Shown one piece after another: positions 34,386 to 43,595 of a stretch of 64,000 bases of DNA. Source of the DNA: Actinomycetota bacterium (GTDB taxonomy: Bacteria > Actinomycetota > Actinomycetes > Propionibacteriales > Propionibacteriaceae); the NCBI GenBank assembly GCA_020161795.1, contig JAIUOR010000012.1, positions 36,062 through 100,061 of the forward strand. Direction: 5' to 3'. The position numbers were made by a program, and so were the translations under genes. The stretch's first letter is position 1. Each line of letters opens with the position of its first letter. The notes under the pieces are model-generated. The model saw nothing but the letters and a program-made list of their open reading frames with translations. It ran no database searches and was not told where the DNA came from.

Positions 34386-35620
34386 GTGCCGCGAGGCTGG
34401 CGGCCGGCGGTGGCTGGCGCGCGGCCGCCCGGGGCAGCGGGCTGCTCCGGGTCTCACCGGACGGCACCGAGCATGTGGCGTCCACGATCTTCGCCGAGAT
34501 GTCGGCGTTGGCCCTCCGCACCGGGGCGATCAACCTCGGCCAGGGCTTCCCCGACGTCGACGGCCCGGCCTGGATCGCCGAGGCCGCCGTCCAGGCCGTC
34601 CGCGACGGCCACAACCAGTACCCGCCCGGCCCCGGCATCGCGGAATTGCGTGAGGCGATAGCCGACCACCAGCGACGCCGCTATGACCTGGAAGTCGACC
34701 CCGGCACCGAGGTGCTGGTGACCACCGGCGCCACGGAGGCGCTCGCCGCAGCCCTCCTGGCGCTGGTCGGGCCTGGCGACGAGGTCATCACGCTGGAGCC
34801 GTTCTACGACTCCTACGGCGGCGTGATCGGGCTGACCGGCGCCAGGCATGTGCCGGTCGCGCTGGTCGCCTCCCCCACCGGCTTCCGGCTGGACGCCGCT
34901 GCCCTGCGCGCCGCCGCCTCGCCCCGTACCCGGCTGATCCTGATCAACACCCCGCACAACCCCACCGGCGCGGTGCTCGACGCCGACGAGCTGGCGGCGA
35001 TCGCCCAGGTCGCGACCGACTGCGATGCGATCGTGCTCACCGACGAGGTCTACGAGCACCTCACCTACGGAGACTCCGTCCACGTGCCGATCGCCACCCT
35101 GCCGGGGATGGCCGGCCGGACCCTGACCGTCTCGTCGTCGGGGAAGACCTTCTCCTTCACCGGCTGGAAGATCGGCTGGATCCACGGTCCCGCGGAGCTG
35201 ATCACCGCCGTCCGCACGGTGAAGCAGTTCCTCACCTACGTCTCGGGAGCCCCGTTCCAGCCGGCGATCGCCCGCGCCCTGGCCGACGATGACGCTCCGC
35301 GGGAACTCGCGGCATCCCTGGCCGCCCGGCGCGACCTGCTGTGCGAAGGGCTGGCCGCCGCGGGGTTCGCCGTCACTGTGCCGCAGGGAACCTACTTCGT
35401 GGTGGCCGACGGTGCCCCGCTCGGCTTCCCCGACGGCGCCGAACTGTGCCGCCGGCTACCTGAGCTCGCCGGCGTGGTGGCCATCCCGATGACCGCCTTC
35501 TGCAGCGAGGGCTCCCCCGCCAACGCGGCACTCCGTTCCTCCCTGCGCTTCACCTTCGTCAAGCGGCCCGAGGTCCTGGAGCAGGCAGTCGACCGGCTGT
35601 CCCGGCTCCCAGGGGCATAG
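34382..35620 (+). CDS. Class I/II pyridoxal-phosphate aminotransferase
   Basis: A 412-residue fold-type I aminotransferase. INLGQGFPD and NTPHNPTG are present, DEVYEHL carries the cofactor Asp/Tyr, and the Schiff-base Lys is in SSSGKTFSFTGWKIGW. The sequence resembles the YbdL/kynurenine and methionine aminotransferase group, which in actinobacteria is often annotated as N-succinyl-diaminopimelate aminotransferase (DapC). The true donor and acceptor are not determinable here. It starts inside the stop of the membrane-protein gene. Confidence 0.93.
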   Translation: MSAARLAAGGGWRAAARGSGLLRVSPDGTEHVASTIFAEMSALALRTGAINLGQGFPDVDGPAWIAEAAVQAVRDGHNQYPPGPGIAELREAIADHQRRRYDLEVDPGTEVLVTTGATEALAAALLALVGPGDEVITLEPFYDSYGGVIGLTGARHVPVALVASPTGFRLDAAALRAAASPRTRLILINTPHNPTGAVLDADELAAIAQVATDCDAIVLTDEVYEHLTYGDSVHVPIATLPGMAGRTLTVSSSGKTFSFTGWKIGWIHGPAELITAVRTVKQFLTYVSGAPFQPAIARALADDDAPRELAASLAARRDLLCEGLAAAGFAVTVPQGTYFVVADGAPLGFPDGAELCRRLPELAGVVAIPMTAFCSEGSPANAALRSSLRFTFVKRPEVLEQAVDRLSRLPGA

Positions 35621-35630
35621 CCCGGCGCCC

Positions 35631-35921
35631 TCAGAGTCGCTGGACGCGCTGCCGGTAGTCGCGCACGTTGTTGCCCGCGATGGCGGTGCGCTGCGTGCCC
35701 CGCACCTCGTCCACCTTCCGGTCGTCGCCGGTGATCGGTTTCGACTCGATCAGCGTCTCGCGCTCGAAGGAGTGGGATTTGCCGGTGTTGCGGTAGTACT
35801 GGAACAGGCCCCAGTAGACGCCGACCGCGCCGGCCGGGCCGAGCAGGAGAATCCACGGAGTGCCGTCGTCGAGGGTGGTCTCCAGCAGGACACCGAGCGC
35901 ACCGATCAGCGTCGGGATCAT
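35631..35921 (-). CDS. Small membrane protein of the SPFH operon
   Basis: A 96-residue protein with two hydrophobic stretches at the N-terminus (about 1-15 and 22-42) and a charged C-terminal half (SHSFERETLIESKPITGDDRK). It is not a family I know. The ATG overlaps the stop of the zinc-ribbon gene (ATGA), so it is the last gene of a three-gene operon with the SPFH protein. Confidence 0.78.
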   Translation of the reverse strand: MIPTLIGALGVLLETTLDDGTPWILLLGPAGAVGVYWGLFQYYRNTGKSHSFERETLIESKPITGDDRKVDEVRGTQRTAIAGNNVRDYRQRVQRL

Positions 35922-37162
35922 GACATCACCACCAGGAGCCAGATCGCGAGCCCTTCCAGCACCGTCCCCGCGGTGAGCGCGGCCAGGATCAGCCGGCCCT
36001 GCGAGACCGGGACGCTGCCCATCGTCTCGCCGGTGCGCCCGTTCACGGCGATGTAGTGCACCATCGCCTTGCCGTTCTCCTCCTGGTAGAAGGAGTAGAG
36101 CCACACCGGGAGGTACATCGACACCCAGCGCGTGCCATGGACGGCCAGCCGCTCGGCCTCCCAGCGGACCCCACGGTTGTACCTGGCCACCGAGCCTTCG
36201 ACCTGCGCGCGGGCGATGGAGAGCAGCTGGTCCTCCAGCACCGGCTGGATCTGTGACACATCCTGATCGCGGCGCTCCGAGGTGAAGCCCACCAGGTAGT
36301 TCGCATTCCACCGCACCGCGTTCTTGGTGTCGAACGGCAGGATCGTGTTGATCACGTTGTTGGTGTTGACGAAGGAATCCTGATTCGCGCGCTCGGCCGA
36401 CGACTCGATGGTGAGGTCGTCCACCGTGAAATCGACGTGCCGGCCCACCTGGTACACGTCCGCGTCGTAGAAGGTCTCCTCGTCGTCGCCACGCTTGCGC
36501 GTGTACCGCCTGGTCTCGATCTCGCCATGACCATGGACGTCGGCGCTGGCATTGCCGTCGACCACCATGTAGGGCAGATAGACGCCGACCACGTTCTCGG
36601 GGGCGAAGTCGCTGCGGAACCGTCGGTGGGCGAACAGCTTCCGGCTGCCGGCGAAATCGCGGATCCGCTGCACCGCCTGATCGCGGGTGATGCCGAAGGG
36701 CAGCACGGCATCCGGGACGGCGCCGTTGGGTACCTGTTCGTTGATCGTGAGGACGTGGCGACACCAGTGACAGCGCGACGACATCGCCTCGGCCGTGTTC
36801 ACCACGACCTCGGAGCCGCACCCGCCGCACTTCAGCGTCATGACCCCGGATACCTCCGGCGAGATGTCGGTGGCCCCCGAGGCGACGGTCGTCCCCGTCA
36901 GGTCGTGCAGCGGAACCTCGCCGGAGACGACCGGATCGATCCGCGCCTCCGACCACTCGTGACGGCAGAACAGGCAGACCAGCATGCCCGAGGAGACCCG
37001 TAGCTGGATCTCCGTCGAGCCACACCTCGGGCAGCGATTGACGCCGTCGCGCAGGGCCTCGTTGGCGGTATCCACCGTCCGCGGCACAGGCGGGTCGGCC
37101 CCGGCGGCGCCGGGCGCACCAGGGCCGGGAACCCCCTCGGGTGGAGCCTGGGAGTCACTCAT
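35918..37162 (-). CDS. TFIIB-type zinc ribbon membrane protein
   Basis: A 414-residue protein with two zinc ribbons: CPRC/CLFC in the first 75 residues and CGGC/CHWC at about 112-135. A beta-rich domain of about 220 residues follows, then one C-terminal membrane helix (AALTAGTVLEGLAIWLLVVM). It lies between an SPFH protein (11 bp upstream) and a small membrane protein. Homologues labelled TFIIB-type zinc ribbon proteins are widespread but unstudied; a scaffold or sensor role at the membrane is conceivable. Confidence 0.88.
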   Translation of the reverse strand: MSDSQAPPEGVPGPGAPGAAGADPPVPRTVDTANEALRDGVNRCPRCGSTEIQLRVSSGMLVCLFCRHEWSEARIDPVVSGEVPLHDLTGTTVASGATDISPEVSGVMTLKCGGCGSEVVVNTAEAMSSRCHWCRHVLTINEQVPNGAVPDAVLPFGITRDQAVQRIRDFAGSRKLFAHRRFRSDFAPENVVGVYLPYMVVDGNASADVHGHGEIETRRYTRKRGDDEETFYDADVYQVGRHVDFTVDDLTIESSAERANQDSFVNTNNVINTILPFDTKNAVRWNANYLVGFTSERRDQDVSQIQPVLEDQLLSIARAQVEGSVARYNRGVRWEAERLAVHGTRWVSMYLPVWLYSFYQEENGKAMVHYIAVNGRTGETMGSVPVSQGRLILAALTAGTVLEGLAIWLLVVMS

Positions 37163-37173
37163 CTCACGAGCCC

Positions 37174-38358
37174 CTAGAGGCCCAGGGCCTTCGCCTTCGC
37201 GGCGTCGTAGTCCTCCTGGGTGATCAGACCCGCATCGAGCATCTGCTTGAACTTCGTCAGCTTGGCCACCGGGTCGTCATCGGCCGCCGGCTCCCGCGGC
37301 GGGGGATCCTGCGGAGTGACGCCCTGCGTGCTGGAGACCGGTTGCTGCAGCCCGCCGAGACCGGTCGATCCGGCGGCCATGCCCATGCCGATCAGCCCGC
37401 CGGGACCGCCGCTCTCGCCGGCTGCCTCGAAGCCGGCGGCGACCGAGGCCTGCAAGTTCGAGTTGCCGCGCCCGCCCGAGAGCGCATCCGCGCGCTGGAC
37501 GTTGCGCAGGAGTTCGCGGGTCATCTCGTCGTACTCGATCGAGATGATCGTCGTCGCGACGATCGCCAGCCCTCGAGCCGAACTCCACTGGTAGTTCTGC
37601 TCCACCGCCGCCGACAGGCTCTGGGCGAAGCCCACCGAGTCCTGCTGGATCCGGGTGATCCGGTTCCCCTTCAGCGGATCGTTGGTGTACATCGAGAAGG
37701 CCGGAGCCAACGAGCCCACCACCTCGTTGAACAGCTGCGAGGCCGCGTCGTTGTCGATGTCGGTGAAGTCGAACACCTGGCCGGGCTCGAGATACTTCGC
37801 CGGCACGAACGCCTTGATGAAGAGGATCGGATCGATGATCCGCAGGGTGTAGGTGCCACGGGTGATCGCGCCGACCTGGGCGTTCATGTAGGCGTCGTCC
37901 CAGTAGATCTCCGACTGGGTGCCGAAGCGGTTGTTGGGCAGTTCCTTGAGCGTGACGAAGTACGCCCGCTGCTGTGCGCCGGGCCTTCCGCCGAACTTGA
38001 ACCGCTCCCACGACGTGGTGATGAGGGAGTTCACGAGGTCATTGCCGGCGAAGATCGACTGGGAATCCTGCGCCTCGGAGTTCCACTCGTAGGCGCCTGG
38101 CTGCGCGGCGAAGCCGGTGATGGCGCCGTCCTGCATCAGCACGAGGCCGTAGCCCTCCGGCACCAGGATCCGGCTGCCGTTGGTGATCACGCCGTCGGAG
38201 CCACGGGTGTTCGACCCGCGCCCGGCGTTCTGTCCCCGCGGAACCGCGGCGAACAGCGCCGCCGTCGGCGCCAGCCCCTCAGGTACGGTGTAGAAGTCCT
38301 TCCACTGATCGGCGAGAGTTCCGCCGAGCGCACCGATCGCCGCCTGAATGAGTCCCAT
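37174..38358 (-). CDS. SPFH-domain protein with C-terminal SHOCT domain
   Basis: A 394-residue protein. A central SPFH/band-7-like domain (about 60-290) is followed by a Gly/Ala-rich linker and a short SHOCT helix pair at the very end (DPVAKLTKFKQMLDAGLITQEDYDAAK). It resembles Bacillus YdjI-type proteins that form membrane-associated assemblies in envelope stress. The ATG has GAAGGAG upstream. It leads a three-gene operon with a zinc-ribbon membrane protein and a small membrane protein. Confidence 0.9.
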   Translation of the reverse strand: MGLIQAAIGALGGTLADQWKDFYTVPEGLAPTAALFAAVPRGQNAGRGSNTRGSDGVITNGSRILVPEGYGLVLMQDGAITGFAAQPGAYEWNSEAQDSQSIFAGNDLVNSLITTSWERFKFGGRPGAQQRAYFVTLKELPNNRFGTQSEIYWDDAYMNAQVGAITRGTYTLRIIDPILFIKAFVPAKYLEPGQVFDFTDIDNDAASQLFNEVVGSLAPAFSMYTNDPLKGNRITRIQQDSVGFAQSLSAAVEQNYQWSSARGLAIVATTIISIEYDEMTRELLRNVQRADALSGGRGNSNLQASVAAGFEAAGESGGPGGLIGMGMAAGSTGLGGLQQPVSSTQGVTPQDPPPREPAADDDPVAKLTKFKQMLDAGLITQEDYDAAKAKALGL

Positions 38359-38490
38359 GGAAGCTCCTTCGTCTCGTAATCCATGACTGACGCTGGCCGA
38401 GGCACGTCCTGATCGGAATTCGCGCGTCGTTGAGCAGCGCCAGCCTACTGGCTCCCCGGCGCGATGTCCGGCCCTGATCCGGCACTCGGC

Positions 38491-39765
38491 TCAGTGCCGC
38501 GGGTCGCGGATGGCGGCCAGGAAGAGCGGCCAGCCGGTCTCCTGGTGCGCGATGGTGAACAGGTAGGGCCGGTCGAAGCGGAGTTCGCGCTCGGGCTGGG
38601 GTGCGCCGGATTCGCCGACGCCGATCTCGGTGACGGCGGCGGCGACCGTCCCCTCCTCGTCCACCTTCAGCACCGCCTGCTGGGCGGCCTGCAGTACGCA
38701 CAGGTCACCGGGGCCGATTCCGGAGAGGTCGGGCCCGTCCGCGCACAGCACCGGGGCCCGGAGCGCGGGCAGGATGTCCAGCAGGTCGAGCTTGTTCGGG
38801 CCGACGTCCAGCGTCGGCAGGGTCAGCACCACCAGTTCCGGGGTGGCCGCGTCCAGCGCGGCGGCGATCCGGGCGAGCAGGTCGGCCGAGGCATCGGCGG
38901 GGTCGGTGCCGGCCGGGGGCAGCAGCACGTCGGCGTGCAGCGCCTCGGTGTACGGCAGCCGGATGGCCTGCCAGCCCTCGACCTCGGCGTAGGCCCACTG
39001 CTCGGTGCCCCACATCGTCTCGGTCTGCACCTGGCTACCGTCCGGGAGCGTGAAGGGCTGCTCGCCGGTGGAATGGGCGCTGAACGGGGTCTGCCAGCGC
39101 GCGGCCAGCAGGATGACATCCTGCAGCACCAGCCGCAGATCGGGGTTCGGCTCGATCGCGGTCTCCGGGATCAGCCCGCCGGTGTGGTGCTTGACCCAGG
39201 CGCTGAGCACCTGCTTTCCGGCATCCGACCCGAGGTCGGCCGCCTGCACCCCGGCGTCGAAGACATCGGTCAGGGCATCCAGATAGGCCTGCGACGGCTC
39301 GTACTGGTCGTCCACCACCACCTGGTTGGCCAGGTGGACGATCGGACGATCCGGCAACTTCTCGCCGGTGGCCGCAGCCGGGTCGCCGTCGTAGGCGAGC
39401 AGCGCGCCCCGGAGCGCTGCGATCGCATCCCGCCGCTGTTCTCCGGACGCGCCGAACATCGCCTCCAGCGCCGTCAGCGTCTCGCCGCGCGCCCCCTCGG
39501 TGAGCATGGCCAGCGCCATCGCCAGGCTGGAGGGCGAGATCACGGTATTGCCGTCGCGGGGTGCGGTGGCGAGGGTGGTGACGCCGATCCGGCGCGTGGC
39601 GTCCACGACGTCCGGCAGGGCGGTCGCGTCCGCCAGCGGCACGACGCGCGGTTGACCCTCACCGCGGAGCAGTCCGGCGTCGGCGTCAGCGCCGCCGCAG
39701 CCGACGAGGGCAAGCATCGCCGCCACCAGCAGGCCGGCCAGTCCGGCGTGTCCCGGTCGTGTCAT
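38491..39765 (-). CDS. Serpin-family protease inhibitor, lipoprotein
   Basis: A 424-residue serpin with a lipoprotein signal (lipobox LVGC, Cys23), so it should sit on the outer face of the membrane. Family landmarks are NTVISPSSLAMALAMLTEGARGET near the start and FDRPYLFTIAHQETGWPLF near the end. The hinge of the reactive-centre loop, EEGTVAAAV, has the small residues typical of inhibitory serpins. Counting 14 residues from the hinge Thr puts the P1 residue at or near Ser in GESGAP, suggesting elastase-like targets. No protease gene is adjacent. Confidence 0.92.
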   Translation of the reverse strand: MTRPGHAGLAGLLVAAMLALVGCGGADADAGLLRGEGQPRVVPLADATALPDVVDATRRIGVTTLATAPRDGNTVISPSSLAMALAMLTEGARGETLTALEAMFGASGEQRRDAIAALRGALLAYDGDPAAATGEKLPDRPIVHLANQVVVDDQYEPSQAYLDALTDVFDAGVQAADLGSDAGKQVLSAWVKHHTGGLIPETAIEPNPDLRLVLQDVILLAARWQTPFSAHSTGEQPFTLPDGSQVQTETMWGTEQWAYAEVEGWQAIRLPYTEALHADVLLPPAGTDPADASADLLARIAAALDAATPELVVLTLPTLDVGPNKLDLLDILPALRAPVLCADGPDLSGIGPGDLCVLQAAQQAVLKVDEEGTVAAAVTEIGVGESGAPQPERELRFDRPYLFTIAHQETGWPLFLAAIRDPRH

Positions 39766-39824
39766 GTCCGCCCCCGTCCGAATCCGTCCACACCACCGAT
39801 GATCCCATCCGGCTCCAAGCCGGC

Positions 39825-40943
39825 TCAGCCGGCCATGAGCGCCAGCAGGACGCCGCCGGCCACGACCGAGGCGACCTGGCCGGCGGCATTGGCGCCCATC
39901 GCGTGCATCAGCACGAAGTTGGAGTAGTCCTCGCGGGCCGCCTCCTTCTGCACGACCCGGGCGGCCATCGGGAAGGCCGAGATGCCTGCCGCGCCGATCA
40001 GCGGGTTGAACTTGCCGCCGCTGACCACGTTCATCAGCTTGCCGAACAGCACCCCGGCGGCGGTGTCGAGCACGAAGGCCAGCAGGCCGAGCGCGAGGAT
40101 CGCCAGGGTCGCCGGACGCAGGAACGCCTCGCCCCCCATCGTCGAGCCGATCGCGAGGCCGAGGAAGAGGGTGACGATATTGGCCAGCTCATTGGACGCG
40201 GCGTGGGTCAGCCGCTCGACGACCCTGGATTCCCGCATCAGGTTGCCCAGCATCAGGCAGCCGATCAGCGGAGTGGCGAAGGGCACCAGGATGCCCACCC
40301 CGATGGTGACCACGATCGGGAACAGGATGCGGGTGCGCTGGCTGATCTGCCGTTGGCTGTACGGCATCCTGATCGCGCGCTCCTGCTTCGTGGTGAGGAG
40401 CCGCATCACCGGCGGCATGATGATCGGCACCAGCGCCATGTAGCTGTACGCGGCGACCGTGATCGGGCCGAGCAGATGGGGCGCCAGGATGCCGGAGACG
40501 TAGATGGAGGTCGGTCCGTCGATCGCGCCGATGATGCCGATCGAGGCGGCCTCCTCGCGGCTGAACCCGAGCAGCAGCGCCAGGATCAGCGTCAGGAAGA
40601 TGCCGAACTGGCCGGCCGCCCCCAGCAGCACCATCTTGGGGTTCTCCAGCAGCGGGCCGAAGTCGGTGAGCGCACCGATCCCGATGAAGATCAGCAGCGG
40701 GAAGAGTTCGTTGCCGACGCCGATGTCGTACAGGACGCTCAGCAGGCCGTGCTCCCCCACCAGCGGGGAGAGCGGCAGGTTGGCCAGGATCGCGCCGGCC
40801 CCGATCGGCAGCAGGAGCAACGGCTCGTACTCCCGCGAGACAGCCAGGAAGATCAGCAGGCAGCCGACCGCGATCATCACCAGCGACTGCCAGGTGACGT
40901 TGGTCAGGCCGGCCAGCAGCTGGCTCCAGGTCTCATCGGTCAC
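39825..40943 (-). CDS. Na+-translocating decarboxylase beta subunit
   Basis: A 372-residue, highly hydrophobic protein of the OadB/MmdB/GcdB family, with about nine to eleven helices. The Na+-site motifs GAIDGPTSIYVS and GGKFNPLIGAAGISAFPM are intact. It takes CO2 off carboxybiotin and exports Na+. It is last in the operon, 75 bp after the biotin carrier gene. Confidence 0.95.
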   Translation of the reverse strand: MTDETWSQLLAGLTNVTWQSLVMIAVGCLLIFLAVSREYEPLLLLPIGAGAILANLPLSPLVGEHGLLSVLYDIGVGNELFPLLIFIGIGALTDFGPLLENPKMVLLGAAGQFGIFLTLILALLLGFSREEAASIGIIGAIDGPTSIYVSGILAPHLLGPITVAAYSYMALVPIIMPPVMRLLTTKQERAIRMPYSQRQISQRTRILFPIVVTIGVGILVPFATPLIGCLMLGNLMRESRVVERLTHAASNELANIVTLFLGLAIGSTMGGEAFLRPATLAILALGLLAFVLDTAAGVLFGKLMNVVSGGKFNPLIGAAGISAFPMAARVVQKEAAREDYSNFVLMHAMGANAAGQVASVVAGGVLLALMAG

Positions 40944-41018
40944 AGCGACTCACCACCGCGATCCCGGCCGTGGGCCGAGGTTCCTCGGAGTCGACGTGCC
41001 ACTCGATACGCGCACCGG

Positions 41019-41507
41019 TCAGCCCTCGTAGGCGATCATCGGGTCGCCGTGCCTCACCTGATCCCCGGGGGCGACCGACACCGAGGCGATCACGCCGTCG
41101 CGTTCGGCGCGGATGTCGTTCTTCATCTTCATCGCCTCCAGCACCAGCAGCAGCTGGCCACGGGTGACGACCGCGCCGGGGGCCACCTCGATCGAGAGCA
41201 CCACGCCGGGCATTGGAGCCGCGACGGTGTTGCGTCCGATGCCGTTGGAACGCGGACGGACGGTGGGCTGCGTCGCCGCGGCCGGACGAGAGGCACCGGA
41301 GGGGACGGCCGCCGGCAGCGGGCGCGTCCCCGTGGAGGACGGAATCTCGACGGCCGGGGCGATCTGCGCCTGCGCGAGATCCTCGTGGTCGACCAGGGTC
41401 ACGTCGACCAGCCGGTCGCCGAGGTGGACGACGAACCGGTCGCGGGCGGTCTCCTCCACGTCGAGGGTGTGCTCGATGTCGTTGATCTTGACGGTGTAGC
41501 GGCGCAT
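41019..41507 (-). CDS. Biotin carboxyl carrier subunit of the decarboxylase
   Basis: A 162-residue protein. A short N-terminal beta domain is followed by a Pro/Ala-rich linker (about 55-90) and a biotinyl domain with EAMKMKN; Lys127 is the biotin attachment site. It swings carboxybiotin from the alpha subunit to the membrane beta subunit. It lies one base after the gamma/delta subunit gene. Confidence 0.95.
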   Translation of the reverse strand: MRRYTVKINDIEHTLDVEETARDRFVVHLGDRLVDVTLVDHEDLAQAQIAPAVEIPSSTGTRPLPAAVPSGASRPAAATQPTVRPRSNGIGRNTVAAPMPGVVLSIEVAPGAVVTRGQLLLVLEAMKMKNDIRAERDGVIASVSVAPGDQVRHGDPMIAYEG

Positions 41508-41508
41508 C

Positions 41509-41868
41509 TCAGCCTCTGCTCCATGGTTGTTGCTGGAAGCCTCGTCCGATCCCGACCCAGCGGCTGGCGAACAGGTGGCTACCGGGTTCGTGGGCGCGCA
41601 TCTCGGGAGCGGCCTGGGCCCGCCGGATCCGGGCGTGGGTGACCACCGCGATGGTGATCGCGGCGATCTCGTCGTCGGTCAGGCCCCCTGGTGCGGCGTC
41701 GGCGGCGGGAGTTGCCGAACCGGCTTCGGACGGCTCGGCCCTGGGCGCGGGGGGCTGGCGGTCGAGCCGTCCCAGCAGCTGCAGCACCAGCATCAGCGCG
41801 ATCAGCAGCAGGAAGACCGTCCCCATCCCCATCGCGGTCATCCACAGGCCGAAGTCGAGGTTCGCCAT
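41509..41868 (-). CDS. OadG/MmdD-type small membrane subunit
   Basis: A 119-residue protein with one N-terminal membrane helix (about 8-32) and a Pro/Ala/Glu-rich linker to a C-terminal tail with ITIAVVTHAR, typical of the gamma (OadG) or delta (MmdD) subunit that ties the decarboxylase to the beta subunit. It starts two bases after the alpha-subunit stop. The assignment uses both sequence and operon position. Confidence 0.88.
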   Translation of the reverse strand: MANLDFGLWMTAMGMGTVFLLLIALMLVLQLLGRLDRQPPAPRAEPSEAGSATPAADAAPGGLTDDEIAAITIAVVTHARIRRAQAAPEMRAHEPGSHLFASRWVGIGRGFQQQPWSRG

Positions 41869-41870
41869 GG

Positions 41871-43415
41871 CTACACCGGGAAGAGCCCGTGCTTCTTGGC
41901 GACCTGGGTCTGCACCTTGGTGCGCAGCACCTCCAGCGCCCGGATCAGCCGCAGCCGGGTCTCGCGCGGCTCGATCACCTCGTCGATCTGGCCGACATCG
42001 GCGGCGTAGTAGGGGTTGAAGAACTTCTCCTTGTACTCCGCGATGAACGCCCGCTCCGCCTCCGCGGGGTCGGCGGCCTCGGCCAGCGCCCGCCGGTTGA
42101 GCAGGCGGGAGGCGCCCTCGGCCCCCATCACCGCGATCTGGGCGGTCGGCCAGGCGAAGGCGATGTCGTTGCCCATCTGCTTGGAGCTCATCGCGACGTA
42201 GCTGCCGCCGATCGCCTTGCGGGTGACCACCGACAGCTTCGGCACGGTGGCCTGGGCGTAGGCGTAGATCACCTTGGCGCCGTGGCGGATCACGCCGGAG
42301 TACTCCTGGTCGACGCCGGGCAGGTAGCCGGGGCAGTCGACGAAGGTGACCAGCGGGATGTTGTAGGCGTCACAGGTGCGGACGAAGCGGGCGATCTTGT
42401 CGCTGGAGTCGATGTCGAGCGCACCCGAGAGGTGGGCCGGCTGGTTGGCGATCACCCCGACCGCGTAGCCGTCCAGCCGCGCGAAGGTGGTGATCGCGTT
42501 CGGGGCGAACTGCTCCGACACCTCCAGCAGGCTGTCCCGGTCGAAGACGAGTTCCAGCAGCCGCCGCATGTCGTAGGGCAGGTTGTCGTCCTCGGGAACG
42601 ATCGCGTTGAGTTCGTCCTCGCCTCTCGAAGGGTCGTCGTAGGGCGCCAGCGGCGGCGGATCCTCGGTGTTGTTCTGCGGCAGGTAGCTGAGCAGCAGCT
42701 TGGCCAGCGCCAGCGCGTCGGCGTCGGTGTCGACCTCGAAGTGGGCGACGCCGCTGCGGGCGTTGTGCACCCAGGCGCCGCCGAGATCCTCGGTGGTGAC
42801 CTCCTCGCCGGTGACCGCCTTGATGATCTCCGGGCCGGTCAGGAACATGTTGGAGGTCTGGCTGACCATGATCACGAAGTCGGTCAGCGCCGGGGAGTAG
42901 ACCGCACCGCCCGCGCAGGGTCCCATGATCAGCGACAGCTGCGGGACGACGCCGGAGGCCCGGACGTTGCGGTAGAACACCTCGCCGTAGGCGGCCAGCG
43001 ACTTGATGCCCTCCTGGACGCGGGCGCCCCCGGAGTCGTTCAGCCCGATGATCGGGATGCCGGCCTCCAGCGACATCTCCTGGATGCGGCTGATCTTGTG
43101 CGACTGGACCTCGGAGAAGGAGCCGCCGAGCACGGTGAAGTCCTGGGCGTAGACCGCCACCCGGCGTCCGTTCACCTTGCCGAAGCCGGTGATCACCCCG
43201 TCGCCGGGGAACCGCTTGTCGGCCATGCCGAAGTCGGTCTGCTGGTGGGTCGCCAGCGCACCCAGTTCCTGGAAGGAGCCCTCGTCCAGCAGGATCGACA
43301 GCCGCTCCCGCGCGGTCAGCTGGCCGCGGGCGTGCTGGGCGTCCACCCGCGGCTTTCCCCCGCCGGCGAGAGCCTGTTCCCGGCGCCGCCGCAGATCGGC
43401 CAGTCGGCTAGCCAT
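41871..43415 (-). CDS. mmdA: Methylmalonyl-CoA decarboxylase/carboxyltransferase alpha subunit
   Basis: A 514-residue biotin-dependent carboxyltransferase with the two crotonase-like lobes of the MmdA/12S-transcarboxylase/PccB family (GGSFSEVQSHKI, LNDSGGARVQEG, GPCAGGAVYSPALTDF, GYLPGVDQEYSGVIRHGAK). With the small subunit, biotin carrier and beta subunit in the same operon it forms the Na+-pumping methylmalonyl-CoA decarboxylase (EC 7.2.4.3). The ATG has GAGGAG upstream. Substrate could also be another short acyl-CoA such as malonyl- or glutaconyl-CoA, but this subfamily favours methylmalonyl-CoA. Confidence 0.93.
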   Translation of the reverse strand: MASRLADLRRRREQALAGGGKPRVDAQHARGQLTARERLSILLDEGSFQELGALATHQQTDFGMADKRFPGDGVITGFGKVNGRRVAVYAQDFTVLGGSFSEVQSHKISRIQEMSLEAGIPIIGLNDSGGARVQEGIKSLAAYGEVFYRNVRASGVVPQLSLIMGPCAGGAVYSPALTDFVIMVSQTSNMFLTGPEIIKAVTGEEVTTEDLGGAWVHNARSGVAHFEVDTDADALALAKLLLSYLPQNNTEDPPPLAPYDDPSRGEDELNAIVPEDDNLPYDMRRLLELVFDRDSLLEVSEQFAPNAITTFARLDGYAVGVIANQPAHLSGALDIDSSDKIARFVRTCDAYNIPLVTFVDCPGYLPGVDQEYSGVIRHGAKVIYAYAQATVPKLSVVTRKAIGGSYVAMSSKQMGNDIAFAWPTAQIAVMGAEGASRLLNRRALAEAADPAEAERAFIAEYKEKFFNPYYAADVGQIDEVIEPRETRLRLIRALEVLRTKVQTQVAKKHGLFPV

Positions 43416-43595
43416 GAGTCACTCCTCGGGTCGGATCCTGGTTCGCACCCATCGTCCTCACTCCTCGTCCCGGCTTACCCCACTTTCACATATTGCGGCT
43501 CGCCGCTGGCCGGTTTCGGCAGATTCACCCGGGCGATCGCGCCATGGCCGGCGGATCCGGGTTAAGGTGCTGCCCGGTCTGCGGAGAGGAGCGAG

